A stretch of DNA of 64,000 nucleotides, from assembly GCF_008704495.1 (NCBI RefSeq), contig NZ_CP023699.1, forward strand, positions 9,982,001-10,046,000. Direction: 5' to 3'. Within the stretch, counting starts at the first letter, position 1. The number at the start of each line of letters is the position of its first letter. Positions 34,938 through 47,211 of the stretch are shown piece by piece. A program made the translations under genes and the position numbers. This stretch comes from Streptomyces kanamyceticus (GTDB lineage: Bacteria; Actinomycetota; Actinomycetes; Streptomycetales; Streptomycetaceae). The notes beneath the pieces were generated by a model. The model saw only the letters and a list, made by a program, of their open reading frames with translations. It did not search any database and was not told the origin of the DNA.

Positions 34938-35838
34938 TTACGCCGGAGTTACGCCACCCGATGTGACCTGCGGAAACGTCTGACCTGGGGGAACGTCGAA
35001 GCCGGGGGCGGCAACGCCTGGGTGGTGGAGGTTCCCCTCGGTCTCGAACGTGCGCAGCAGATCCGCTGCGACGCTCACGGCGATGGTGGCGGGTTCCTTG
35101 CCCGTGATGTCGGCGAGGCCGATCGGGGTCTTGATCCGGTCGATGGTGGCCTCGTCGTGACCTCCCTCGGTGGCGAGGCGCTTGCGGAACCGCACCCACT
35201 TGGCCGCGGATCCGATCAGCCCGATGGATCCGAGCCGCGTGGTGCGCAAGGCGGCGTCGCACAGAGCGGCGTCCTCGGCGTGGTCGTGGGTCATGATCAG
35301 GACGTGCGTGCCGTGCGGCAGCTCTTCGAAGACCTCCTCGGGCAGCAGCGGCGTGTGATGCGTGTGCACCTGCGCGACCGCGTCCGCCAGCACGTCGAGC
35401 CGCTTCTTGGTGAGCATGTCGGACCGGCTGTCGATCAGATGGAGGTCGAGGTCCTGACGGGCCAGGATGCGCGCCAGTTCGAGGCCGACATGTCCGACGC
35501 CGAAGATCGCGACCGCCCGTACCACCGGCAGCGGTTCGAGCAGCACCGACACCGTGCCGCCGCAGCACTGCACACCGTGCCGGTTGGTCACCTTGTCGTT
35601 CAGGGCGAAGTCGAGCAGCTCCGGTTCCGGCTTGGACGCGCCGATCATCTCCCGGGCCCGGTCGATCGCGACGGCCTCGACATTGCCGCCACCGATCGAG
35701 CCCCACGTCTCGCTCCGGCCCACGACGAGCTTCGCACCGGCCGCGCGCGGGGCGTGGCCGCGTACGGTCGCGACGGTCACCAGCACGCCGGACTCCCGGC
35801 GTGCCCGCAACCGCGCGACCGCGGCGACCCACGCCATG

Positions 35839-35846
<8 letters not shown>
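34938..35846 (-). CDS. xdhC: XdhC-family molybdenum cofactor insertion/sulfuration protein
   Basis: 302 residues. The N-terminal XdhC/CoxI domain (SGVLVTVATVRGHAPRAAGA, GSIGGGNVE, QCCGGTVSVLLEPL with a paired Cys) is followed by a Rossmann domain (AIFGVGHVGLELARILARQD, IGLIGSAAKWVRFRKRL). XdhC binds Mo-cofactor and delivers its sulfurated form to xanthine dehydrogenase. The GTG start overlaps the xdhB stop; ATG at 35837 is an alternative. Confidence 0.92.
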
Positions 35847-39770
<3,924 letters not shown>

Positions 39771-40160
39771 GACAGGACTTCGCTTCGGCGCGCGATCGGT
39801 CGATGCATCATGTTCGCCAATGTTCAGGCAGCTTTCTGTGTTGCGGACGCGCCGGACCGAAGGGGCAGGAGCCAGGCGCAGCCGAAGGAAAGGGCGCGAA
39901 AGGGCACGCGACAGTGGCGTACCGGAAGAAGGGGGGCGGGAAAACCCGGAATGCGCCACGACGGCACATCAGGACGGCGTAATCAGCAGCCGTGCGCGAT
40001 CCGACCAGGAACCCAGGCCGTGCACTGGGCGAGGCGACCGAGATCAGAGCTGGTGTACATCCGCTGGTCGCCTCCTTTCGCTGGTCATGGGTCGGCGATT
40101 ACCGAAAAGTAGTGGCCGGGGCCACAGAGGTCAAGGGATCGGTTCGCCTCTCCAGAGGTC
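39771..40160. other. 390-bp intergenic region between xdhA and chitinase promoter
   Basis: No gene-like frame is supported. Near xdhA, the sequence ATGTTC occurs twice 12 bp apart (39808-39825), possibly part of the xdh regulatory region. The rest shows no clear terminator or regulatory palindrome to me. Confidence 0.45.
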
Positions 40161-40190
40161 TTGACAACTCGATTGGTCTGGACCAACTAT
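40161..40190 (+). promoter_or_regulatory. Chitinase promoter with DasR-type (dre) operator
   Basis: A -35 TTGACA at 40161-40166 is followed, after an 18-bp spacer, by a weak -10 AACTAT (40185-40190). The palindrome ATTGGTCTGGACCAAC (40172-40187) sits in the spacer and closely matches the DasR element ACTGGTCTAGACCACT found before chitinase genes in Streptomyces. Binding would block RNA polymerase; GlcNAc-derived phosphosugars release DasR. Confidence 0.82.
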
Positions 40191-40252
40191 GCGCACAGCA
40201 GCGGTGGCCACCGTCGTTCACATCCGCCCTTCACCTCTCCTGGAGGCACCCC

Positions 40253-41986
40253 GTGGACCGTGTACGTCAGGGCAGACCCGGCGTTCGCCGGAGATTCGGC
40301 GCGGCGCTCGCCGTCGGTGCGGCGGCCGCGCTCGCCGTCACCGGGCTCGCCGCCCCCGCGCAGTCGGCGGACGTCACAGCGCCGAGCGTCCAAGCGGACG
40401 TCAACGTCGCCAAGAACGCCGGGTTCGAGTCGGACCTGAGCAACTGGACCTGCACCGCGAACAGCGGCGCCGCCGTCACCTCCCCCGTGCACGGCGGCAC
40501 GAAGGCGCTCAAGGCCACCCCGTCCGGCCAGGACACCGCCGAGTGCGCCCAGACCGTCAAGGTCAAGCCCAACTCGACGTACAAACTGAGCAGTTGGGTG
40601 CAAGGCAGCTACGCCTACCTCGGCGCCCGCGGCACCGGCACCACCGACGTGTCGACCTGGACGCCGGGCAACTCGACCTGGCAGCAGCTCTCCACCAGCT
40701 TCACCACCGGCGCGAACACCACGTCGGTCACCGTGTACACGCACGGCTGGTACGGGCAGAGCGCGTACTATGTGGACGACGTGAACGTCTTCGGCCCCGA
40801 CGGGGGCGGCGGCACCGACCCGGTGGAGATTCCGGCCGTGCCGACCGGACTCGCGGCGGGCACGACGACGTCCACGTCGGTGGACCTGTCCTGGACGCCG
40901 GTGTCCACGGCCACCGCGTACACCGTCTACCGCGACGGGACGAAGGTCGCCTCGACCAGCGGCGCCGCCACGACCGTCACGGGCCTCACGCCCGAGACCA
41001 CCTACAGCTTCCAGGTGAGCGCCTCCAACGCGGCGGGTGAGTCCGCGAAGTCGACAGCGGTGTCCGCGCGGACCGGCAAGGGAGGCGGCGGGGACGGCGG
41101 CACCGTGCCCAAGCACGCGCTGACCGGCTACTGGCAGAACTTCAACAACGGCGCGACCGTGCAGAAGCTCCGGGACGTGTCCGCGCAGTACGACATCATC
41201 GCCGTCTCCTTCGCCGACGCCACCACCACACCGGGCCAGATCACCTTCAACCTGGACCCGGCCGTCGGCTACCCGTCCGCCGCCGACTTCAAGGCGGACA
41301 TCGCCGCGAAGCACGCCGCGGGCAAGTCCGTGATCCTCTCGGTCGGCGGCGAGAAGGGCACCATCTCGGTCAACAGCGACGCCTCCGCGACGGCATTCGC
41401 GAACAGCGCCTACGCGCTGATGCAGGAGTACGGATTCGACGGCGTCGACATCGACCTGGAGAACGGCCTCAACCCCACCTACATGACGAAGGCGCTGCGC
41501 CAGCTCGCCGCGAAGGCGGGCCCGAAGCTGGTGCTCACGATGGCACCGCAGACCATCGACATGCAGTCCACGTCCGGTGGGTACTTCCAGACGGCACTGA
41601 ACGTGAAGGACATCCTCACGGTCGTCAACATGCAGTACTACAACAGCGGTTCGATGCTGGGCTGCGACGGCAAGGTCTACAGCCAGGGCAGCGTGGACTT
41701 CCTCACCGCGCTCGCCTGCATCCAGCTGGAGGGCGGCCTCGATCCCTCACAGGTCGGCATCGGCGTCCCGGCGTCGACGCGCGCCGCGGGCAGCGGCTAC
41801 GTGGCCCCGTCGGTCGTGAACAACGCCCTCGACTGCCTTACCCGCGGCACCGGCTGCGGCTCCTTCAAGCCGTCGAAGACCTACCCGACCCTGCGCGGCG
41901 CGATGACGTGGTCCACTAACTGGGACGCGACGGCGGGCAGCGCGTGGTCGAACTCCGTCGGCCCGAAGGTACACAGCCTCCCGTAA
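40253..41986 (+). CDS. Secreted GH18 chitinase with CBM and FnIII domains
   Basis: 577 residues. A twin-arginine-like N-region (RRRFG) and hydrophobic AALAVGAAAALAVTGLAAPAQSA form the signal peptide. A carbohydrate-binding jelly-roll module (about 45-180, NAGFESDLSNWTC) follows, then one fibronectin type III domain (about 200-285, PTGLAAGTTTSTSVDLSWTP). The GH18 barrel is next, with catalytic FDGVDIDLEN (DxxDxDxE, acid Glu about 403). It degrades chitin outside the cell to oligosaccharides. GTG start with GGAGG. DasR-type operator upstream; strong terminator downstream. Confidence 0.93.
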   Translation: MDRVRQGRPGVRRRFGAALAVGAAAALAVTGLAAPAQSADVTAPSVQADVNVAKNAGFESDLSNWTCTANSGAAVTSPVHGGTKALKATPSGQDTAECAQTVKVKPNSTYKLSSWVQGSYAYLGARGTGTTDVSTWTPGNSTWQQLSTSFTTGANTTSVTVYTHGWYGQSAYYVDDVNVFGPDGGGGTDPVEIPAVPTGLAAGTTTSTSVDLSWTPVSTATAYTVYRDGTKVASTSGAATTVTGLTPETTYSFQVSASNAAGESAKSTAVSARTGKGGGGDGGTVPKHALTGYWQNFNNGATVQKLRDVSAQYDIIAVSFADATTTPGQITFNLDPAVGYPSAADFKADIAAKHAAGKSVILSVGGEKGTISVNSDASATAFANSAYALMQEYGFDGVDIDLENGLNPTYMTKALRQLAAKAGPKLVLTMAPQTIDMQSTSGGYFQTALNVKDILTVVNMQYYNSGSMLGCDGKVYSQGSVDFLTALACIQLEGGLDPSQVGIGVPASTRAAGSGYVAPSVVNNALDCLTRGTGCGSFKPSKTYPTLRGAMTWSTNWDATAGSAWSNSVGPKVHSLP

Positions 41987-42003
41987 CGGAAGGTCGCCCC
42001 GCG

Positions 42004-42037
42004 GGGCGGGCCGGACCAACGCCGGTCCGGCCCGCCC
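42004..42037 (+). terminator. Strong hairpin terminator after the chitinase gene
   Basis: Perfect 14-bp stem, GGGCGGGCCGGACC (42004-42017) pairing with 42024-42037, and a six-base loop, 18 bp after the chitinase stop codon. No U-run follows, as is usual for Streptomyces terminators. Confidence 0.85.
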
Positions 42038-42060
42038 TGCTCAGGGGGTCGCGGCCATTG

Positions 42061-42404
42061 GCCAGGAGCACGAACGTACGGGGCTTCCTGCCCAACCCGC
42101 CGGACACCATCGTCCGCGCGGGCTCGGTGGCGGGCTGGGCGTACGCGTTGGAGGAGTTCCACTCCCACGCGGGGGAGTACCTCGCGGCTCTGTCCCAGCG
42201 GGGCGGGCGTACTGCGTGCATCGCAACCCCAAGGGCTTCAGCCGCGTCGACTACGCCCTGCACGGCGAGGTGACGTCGGTGCACAGCGATGACGGGATCG
42301 ACGACGTCGCGTTCCTGCAATATCTGGAGGGTGAACTTGGCATCTACCTCCCCTGGGAGGAGACGGAGGCAGAGCTCGCGGCAGCCGCGTTCACGATCAC
42401 GTAG
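42061..42404 (+). pseudogene. DUF6461-family gene fragment, frameshifted
   Basis: Two frames join to one DUF6461-like protein tail: 42061-42200 encodes GFLPNPPDTIVRAGSVAGWA then YALEEFHSHAGEYLAALSQR, and about 42201-42404 continues AYCVHRNPKGFSRVDYALHG to the stop codon. The break is at a GGGG run (42200-42203), where one added G restores the frame. No start codon precedes the fragment, and the terminator of the chitinase gene abuts it, so the 5' half is lost. It matches the 31479-32537 gene in layout. Confidence 0.65.
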
Positions 42405-42565
42405 CGCGCAACCCGTGCCACCCGGCTGGGGGACGGCACGCCCGGCCCCATCCCCCGTAGGTGGTGATCCGCGAACCCCGATCAGCGACACCACGTCGGC
42501 CTTCGGTCCGCGCGCTCCGCCTGCGCATACGGTGGTCCTCCTCGCGAAGACAAGCAGGAGTGCGC

Positions 42566-43795
42566 GTGAAGATCGATTGTGTCGGCGGAGGGCCTGCCTC
42601 GCTGTATCTGGCCGTCCTCGCCAAGCTCCAGGACCCGGCCCACGAGGTCACGGTCCACGAGCGGCACGCGGCCGGTACCACCTACGGCTGGGGCGTGACC
42701 TACTGGCCCGACCTCCTCCGGGACCTGCTGGCCCACGACCCCGAATCCGCACGGCTCATCGAGGAGCAGTCCGTGTCCTGGCAGGGCGGGTTCGCCTACG
42801 TCGGCGACCGGACCACCGCGCACGACGGCGACCCCGGGCACGCCATCGGCCGCCACCGGCTGCGGACCGTCCTGGCCGACCGTGCCCGGTCGCTGGGCGT
42901 GCGCCTCGAGTTCGGCAAGGAGATCGGCAGCAGCGCGGAACTCCCCGACGCCGACCTCGTCGTCGCCGGGGACGGCGCGCACAGCAGGCTCCGCACGGAA
43001 CACGCCGCACAGTTCGGCACACGTGTGACCACAGGCGCCAACCGCTTCATCTGGCTCGGCACGAGCCGAGTCCTCAGTGCATTCACCTTCGCCTTCGCCG
43101 AGACCGAGCACGGCTGGATCTGGTGCTACGCCTACGGATTCAGCCCCGAGCGCAGCACCTGCGTCGTGGAGTGCTCCGCCACGACCTGGGCGGCACTGGG
43201 ATTCGACCGGCTCGACCACGACGCGTCCCTGCGCCTGCTGGAGAAGCTCTTCGCGGACCTGCTCGAAGGACACGAACTCCTCGGCCGTACGGACATCGAG
43301 AGCCACGCCCAGTGGCAGGCCTTCCCGACCGTCACCAACACGGCCTGGTCGCACGGCAACCTCACGCTGATCGGCGACGCCGCACACACCACGCACTACT
43401 CCATCGGCGCGGGCACCACCCTCGCACTGCGCGACGCGATGGGCCTGGCCCGCGCGCTGCGGTCCGCCACCGCTCCTTCGAGGCTGCCCGCGGTGCTCGC
43501 CGCGTACGAGCGGGACCGCAAGCAGGCCCTGCTCTCGGTGCAGAGCGCCGCACGGCACAGCGCCCAGTGGTACGAGAACCTGCCCCGGTACATGGGCCTC
43601 GAGCCGCACCAGATGTTCGCTCTCCTCGGCCAGCGCCACTCACCCCTGCTGCCCTACGTGCCGCCGCAGCTCTACTTCCACCTGGACCAGGCCGTCGGCC
43701 GCCTCCAGGCCCTGCGCTGGCTCAAGCAGCGCCTGGGGCCACGCCTGGCCCGCACCCTGCAGAGTCGGCAAGGGGCCGCCGACAAGGGGGCGTAG
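42566..43795 (+). CDS. FAD-dependent monooxygenase, salicylyl/anthraniloyl-CoA hydroxylase-like
   Basis: 409 residues. FAD fold at the N-terminus (CVGGGPASLYLAVLAKLQDP, TTYGWGVTYWPDLLRDLL), DG motif VVAGDGAHSRLR, and GD motif LIGDAAHTTHYSIGAGTTLA. These are diagnostic of the aryl-CoA 5-hydroxylase/anthraniloyl-CoA monooxygenase branch. It lacks the C-terminal old-yellow-enzyme domain of anthraniloyl-CoA enzymes, so a salicylyl-CoA-type hydroxylation is more likely. GTG start with CAGGAG. It converges with TetR; together with the acyl-CoA ligase at 47208 it suggests a CoA-thioester aromatic-acid pathway. Confidence 0.85.
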   Translation: MKIDCVGGGPASLYLAVLAKLQDPAHEVTVHERHAAGTTYGWGVTYWPDLLRDLLAHDPESARLIEEQSVSWQGGFAYVGDRTTAHDGDPGHAIGRHRLRTVLADRARSLGVRLEFGKEIGSSAELPDADLVVAGDGAHSRLRTEHAAQFGTRVTTGANRFIWLGTSRVLSAFTFAFAETEHGWIWCYAYGFSPERSTCVVECSATTWAALGFDRLDHDASLRLLEKLFADLLEGHELLGRTDIESHAQWQAFPTVTNTAWSHGNLTLIGDAAHTTHYSIGAGTTLALRDAMGLARALRSATAPSRLPAVLAAYERDRKQALLSVQSAARHSAQWYENLPRYMGLEPHQMFALLGQRHSPLLPYVPPQLYFHLDQAVGRLQALRWLKQRLGPRLARTLQSRQGAADKGA

Positions 43796-43805
43796 CCGGG
43801 AGAGG

Positions 43806-44408
43806 TCAGATCGTGCCCGGCGGCATCAGCAACGCGTTGATCGCGGCGGTACGGATCGTCGTCGCGACGCTCTCCGCGTCGAGCCCGCTGTTGAACTGCG
43901 GAACCGAGTTGATCATCGAGAAGACGGCGTGGGTCAGGACGCGGTTCTGGGCGTCCGACAGATCGGGGCGGAGCCGCTCCACCAGGGTGCTCCACTCCTC
44001 GGCGTAGAGGCGCATCAAGCGCCGCATGCGGTGGCGTTCCTCATCGGGCACGTTGTGCTCGTTCTTCAGGAACACGAGCGTGGACGGAACGTTCTGGAGA
44101 CTGCGCGTGACGTGGTAGTCGATCATCGCCTCCAGTGCCCGCCGCGGATCGCTCACCTCGGCTGCCGTCTTGCGCGCGTTCGCCAGGAGATCGTTCAGCG
44201 GATCCTCGAGCACGGCGATCAGCAACGCCTGTTTGCTCGGGAAGTGCCGGTAGAGCGCGGGACCGGTCACCCCGGCGCGCGCACCGATCATCTCGGTCGT
44301 GACCGCATCGAAGGCGCGTTCGTTGAACAGCTCACCCGCGACCTTGATCAACTCCCGCCGGCGGGTGCCTCGGGGAGTGGTGGCACGAGGAGAAGTGGGA
44401 CTCGTCAT
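43806..44408 (-). CDS. TetR-family repressor of the acyl-CoA/LLM operon
   Basis: 200 residues. HTH at residues 15-60 (RRRELIKVAGELFNERAFDA, MIGARAGVTGPALYRHFPSK) and a long helical ligand domain. Two copies of an 18-bp CGTTA(A/T)TGxxCA(A/T)TAACG palindrome lie in the 259-bp gap to the divergent LLM operon; it almost certainly binds them and responds to a pathway intermediate such as an acyl-CoA. The 3' end converges with the FAD monooxygenase gene, 10 bp apart. Confidence 0.9.
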   Translation of the reverse strand: MTSPTSPRATTPRGTRRRELIKVAGELFNERAFDAVTTEMIGARAGVTGPALYRHFPSKQALLIAVLEDPLNDLLANARKTAAEVSDPRRALEAMIDYHVTRSLQNVPSTLVFLKNEHNVPDEERHRMRRLMRLYAEEWSTLVERLRPDLSDAQNRVLTHAVFSMINSVPQFNSGLDAESVATTIRTAAINALLMPPGTI

Positions 44409-44567
44409 GGGTGAAGCTTAGGCGAACGGTCGATAACGTGCCGACGTGCGCTGCGTGAGCAGGTCCGCTGTCGCGATGAGGCGTGAAGTCCCCAGCTCAT
44501 ACGGCATTTTGCGCGAGTCGCCGAGCACCTCGCTGGACGCGGTCGCGGTGAAGCCACCGGTCCACTC

Positions 44568-44649
44568 CGTTAATGGCCAATAACGTTTGCTCGCTCAAGT
44601 AGGCCATTGACCATGCCCGAACCACGACTTACGTTATTGCTCATTAACG
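44568..44649. promoter_or_regulatory. Two TetR operators upstream of the LLM operon
   Basis: CGTTAATGGCCAATAACG (44568-44585) and CGTTATTGCTCATTAACG (44632-44649) share palindromic arms CGTTA/TAACG and inner TG/CA. The second lies 18 bp before the start codon of the LLM gene, where bound repressor would block transcription or translation initiation. Confidence 0.8.
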
Positions 44650-44667
44650 TTGAAGGAGAGGGACGGC

Positions 44668-45849
44668 ATGGACTTCATCCTCATGACCGAGGGCGACACC
44701 CCGCCTGGGCTCACCCACGATCACCGCTACCGAGAGCTCGTCGAGGAGGTGTTGCTCGCCGAGCAGGTGGGCTTCGACGCCTTCGGCAGCTCCGAACAGC
44801 ACGTCGCCATCGGCACGGCTTCGATCTCCGCTCCGGAGGTGCTCTATCCGTACCTCATGGCCCTGACGAACCGGATCCGCTTCATCCACCTGGTGACGCT
44901 GCTGCCGACGCGGATGAATCACGCGCTGCGCGTCGCGGAGCGCGTCGCGACCGAGGACATCCTGTCCCACGGCCGCGTCGAACTCGGCACGGGACGCGGC
45001 AACACGACGCTCGCGCTGCGTGCGTTCGAAGTCGATCCGACCGAGAACAAGGCCCAGTGGCGCGAAGGCATCGAGCTGATTCGCCGAGCGTTCCTCGAAG
45101 ACCCCTTCTCGTTCGTCGGCGAGCATTACAAGATCCCGCCGCGCAGCCTGGTTCCCAAGCCGCTGCAGACACCGCACCCGCCGATCTCGGCCGCCACCGG
45201 CAGCCCGAGCTCGGTCGCGACCGCCGCCTCGATGGGCATCGGCGCCATCATGGGCGGGTTCTACCTCGGGTTCGACCTCGTGGAGAACATGCTGAAGCTC
45301 TACGACGAGACACTCGCCGCCACCACCCATCCGCACCCGATCACGCCACGCAAGATGGTCCTTGTCAGCGGCGGTATGCACTGCGCGGAGACGACAGCGC
45401 TCGCCCGCAAGCAGGCCAGGCCGCTGTTCGAGATGACCAAGCTCTCCACCGACGCCTTCGAACGCCTCGCCAAGCTGTCGAAGGACTACGCCTACATGGG
45501 AGCGGTCAAGGACGTCGACTTCGACGACGAGGAGTACATGTTCGAGCGTTCGCAGGGCTTCGTCGTCGGCGAACCCGAGCACTGCGTCGAGCACGTCCAG
45601 CGATACGCGGACATGGGGGTGGAGTCACTGGTGCTGCGCGTGGACAGCCTTCCCCACGACCAACTCATGCGCTCCATCGAGCTGTTCGGCAAGTACGTGA
45701 TCCCGCACTTCAAGCACCCGCGCAACGTGGTGCGCCCCGCCGACGACGTACTGGCCGACATCCGCGCCGCGCGTCCCGCCCACGAAGAGGCCCTGCGCCG
45801 CTTCCAGGCCCAGCGCGACCTCCAGAATTCCGTGGCGGCGGTTCGATGA
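44668..45849 (+). CDS. LLM-class flavin-dependent monooxygenase
   Basis: 393 residues of the bacterial-luciferase-like TIM-barrel family: LAEQVGFDAFGSSEQHVAIG, ALTNRIRFIHLVTLLPTRMN, RVELGTGRGN, and PPISAATGSPSSVATAASMG. It uses FMNH2 and O2; the flavin reductase encoded at 46711 in the same operon probably supplies FMNH2. ATG with GGAGAGG upstream, preferred over a TTG six codons earlier. TetR operators lie upstream. The substrate is inferred to be a CoA-linked or carboxylic intermediate from the neighbouring ligase and crotonase. Confidence 0.88.
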   Translation: MDFILMTEGDTPPGLTHDHRYRELVEEVLLAEQVGFDAFGSSEQHVAIGTASISAPEVLYPYLMALTNRIRFIHLVTLLPTRMNHALRVAERVATEDILSHGRVELGTGRGNTTLALRAFEVDPTENKAQWREGIELIRRAFLEDPFSFVGEHYKIPPRSLVPKPLQTPHPPISAATGSPSSVATAASMGIGAIMGGFYLGFDLVENMLKLYDETLAATTHPHPITPRKMVLVSGGMHCAETTALARKQARPLFEMTKLSTDAFERLAKLSKDYAYMGAVKDVDFDDEEYMFERSQGFVVGEPEHCVEHVQRYADMGVESLVLRVDSLPHDQLMRSIELFGKYVIPHFKHPRNVVRPADDVLADIRAARPAHEEALRRFQAQRDLQNSVAAVR

Positions 45850-45890
45850 GCGATCTCTTCCACACCTCGGCGAACTGACCGGAGACGAGC

Positions 45891-46718
45891 ATGACCACAG
45901 CCCGGCACAGCACAACGCTCACGACGACGCACAGCACAACGCTCAGTACGACGCACAGCGCATCGCTCAGCACTGTCCACGCGTCCGACGAAGCGGACGG
46001 CGTCGTCGTCCTGACCCTGAACCATCCGCCCGCGAACGCGCTCAACGACGCGGTCATCAGCGAGCTGACGACGACACTGAACACCCTCGCCGACGACCCG
46101 GACGCCCCCGCGCTCGTCCTGACGGGCGACGGCGAGCGATTCTTCTGCGCGGGAGGCGACATCAAGGAGACCGTCCGCCAGGACGCCGACTGCATGGCCG
46201 AGCGGATGACGTCGTTCCACGCACTGCTCTGCGCACTGGAGAACTTCCCCCGGCCACTGGTGTGCGCGGTCAACGGCTGGTGCGTCGGTGGTGGCATCGA
46301 AATGGCGCTGTTCGCCGACGCGGTGTACGCATCGGCGCAGGCACGTTTCGTCTTCCCCGAGATCAACCACGGCCTGCTCCCGGCAGTGAAAGGGGTGGAC
46401 CGAACGCGCGCCGTTCTCGGCGACCGCGCGGCCCGGCGCCTCCTGCTGGGCGGCGAGCCCGTCGACGCGCTCGACGCGCAAGCCCTCGGCATCGTCGACC
46501 GAGTCGTCGAGCGGGACGACCTGCTCGCGGTCGCGACGGCGGACGCGCGTGCGGCGGCGGCCAAACCACCTGCCGTGTTCGCCGCGCTGAAGCGGGCCCT
46601 GCGCACCGGCACCGTCGGCCGGTCCGCCGACGAACAGCTCCGAGCCACGACCGCCGACGCGCGCACGGTCTTCGACGACCCGGCCGCCCGAGCGGCCCGG
46701 GAGGTGTGGCATGGCTGA
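45891..46718 (+). CDS. Enoyl-CoA hydratase/isomerase (crotonase) family protein
   Basis: 275 residues. Crotonase fold with VVVLTLNHPPANALNDAVIS, oxyanion-hole FFCAGGDIKETV and NGWCVGGGIEMALFADAVYA, and the Glu region FPEINHGLLPAVKG. It hydrates or otherwise processes a CoA thioester. The first about 30 residues are a His/Ser/Thr repeat (three units) not found in the family, perhaps dispensable. Its 3' end overlaps the flavin reductase start. Part of the TetR-controlled operon. Confidence 0.9.
   Translation: MTTARHSTTLTTTHSTTLSTTHSASLSTVHASDEADGVVVLTLNHPPANALNDAVISELTTTLNTLADDPDAPALVLTGDGERFFCAGGDIKETVRQDADCMAERMTSFHALLCALENFPRPLVCAVNGWCVGGGIEMALFADAVYASAQARFVFPEINHGLLPAVKGVDRTRAVLGDRAARRLLLGGEPVDALDAQALGIVDRVVERDDLLAVATADARAAAAKPPAVFAALKRALRTGTVGRSADEQLRATTADARTVFDDPAARAAREVWHG
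45906..45977 (+). repeat. Three 24-bp in-frame repeats at the crotonase N-terminus
   Basis: Units encode HSTTLTTT, HSTTLSTT and HSASLSTV (residues 6-29). The high nucleotide identity of the first two copies (only a few changes) suggests recent slippage. Confidence 0.8.
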
Positions 46719-47211
46719 CCGAGTCGAGGGGGTGGACCCGGCCGACTTCCGTTCGGCGCTGGCCCGCTTCCCGTCCGGCGTGACGATCGTGACGACGCGC
46801 AGCGAAGCGGGCACGCTGCACGGATTCACCGCGAGTTCCTTCGCGGCGCTGTCGCTCGATCCGCCGCTCGTCCTGGTATGCCTGGACCGAGGAGCGGACT
46901 GCTACCCCGTCTTCATGGCGGCCGAACGGTTCGTCGTGAACATCGTGACGCCCGCACACGCGGAGCTGGCGATGAAGTTCGCGACGAAGGGCGAGAACAA
47001 GTTCGCGCACGGCCGCTTCGCATTCGACGACGAGCGTCATCCGTTACTGCCCGACGCGGCGGCAGTCCTCCACTGCGAACTGCGGCAAGCCGTCCCCGGT
47101 GGCGATCACGTGATTCTCATCGGCCGCGTCCACGAAGCCCGGACGGGTGGCGGCGAGCCGGTGACCTGGTACCGGGGTGACTTCCTCCACCTCGGGGAGC
47201 GTGCCGCATGA
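46711..47211 (+). CDS. Flavin reductase family protein (FMN reductase component)
   Basis: 166 residues of the HpaC/flavin-reductase split-barrel type: FRSALARFPSGVTIVTTRSE, HGFTASSFAALSLDPPLVLV, CLDRGADCYPVFMAAERFVV, plus GDHVILIGRVHE. It reduces FMN with NAD(P)H for the LLM monooxygenase two genes upstream. Start overlaps the crotonase stop and its own stop overlaps the ligase start, so translation is coupled. Confidence 0.9.
   Translation: MADRVEGVDPADFRSALARFPSGVTIVTTRSEAGTLHGFTASSFAALSLDPPLVLVCLDRGADCYPVFMAAERFVVNIVTPAHAELAMKFATKGENKFAHGRFAFDDERHPLLPDAAAVLHCELRQAVPGGDHVILIGRVHEARTGGGEPVTWYRGDFLHLGERAA

Noticed and set aside
44668..45849. LLM gene as a true bacterial luciferase alpha subunit
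   Set aside because: It sits with a ligase and crotonase under a TetR, has no beta-subunit partner, and the lux-like genes are in a separate convergent operon.
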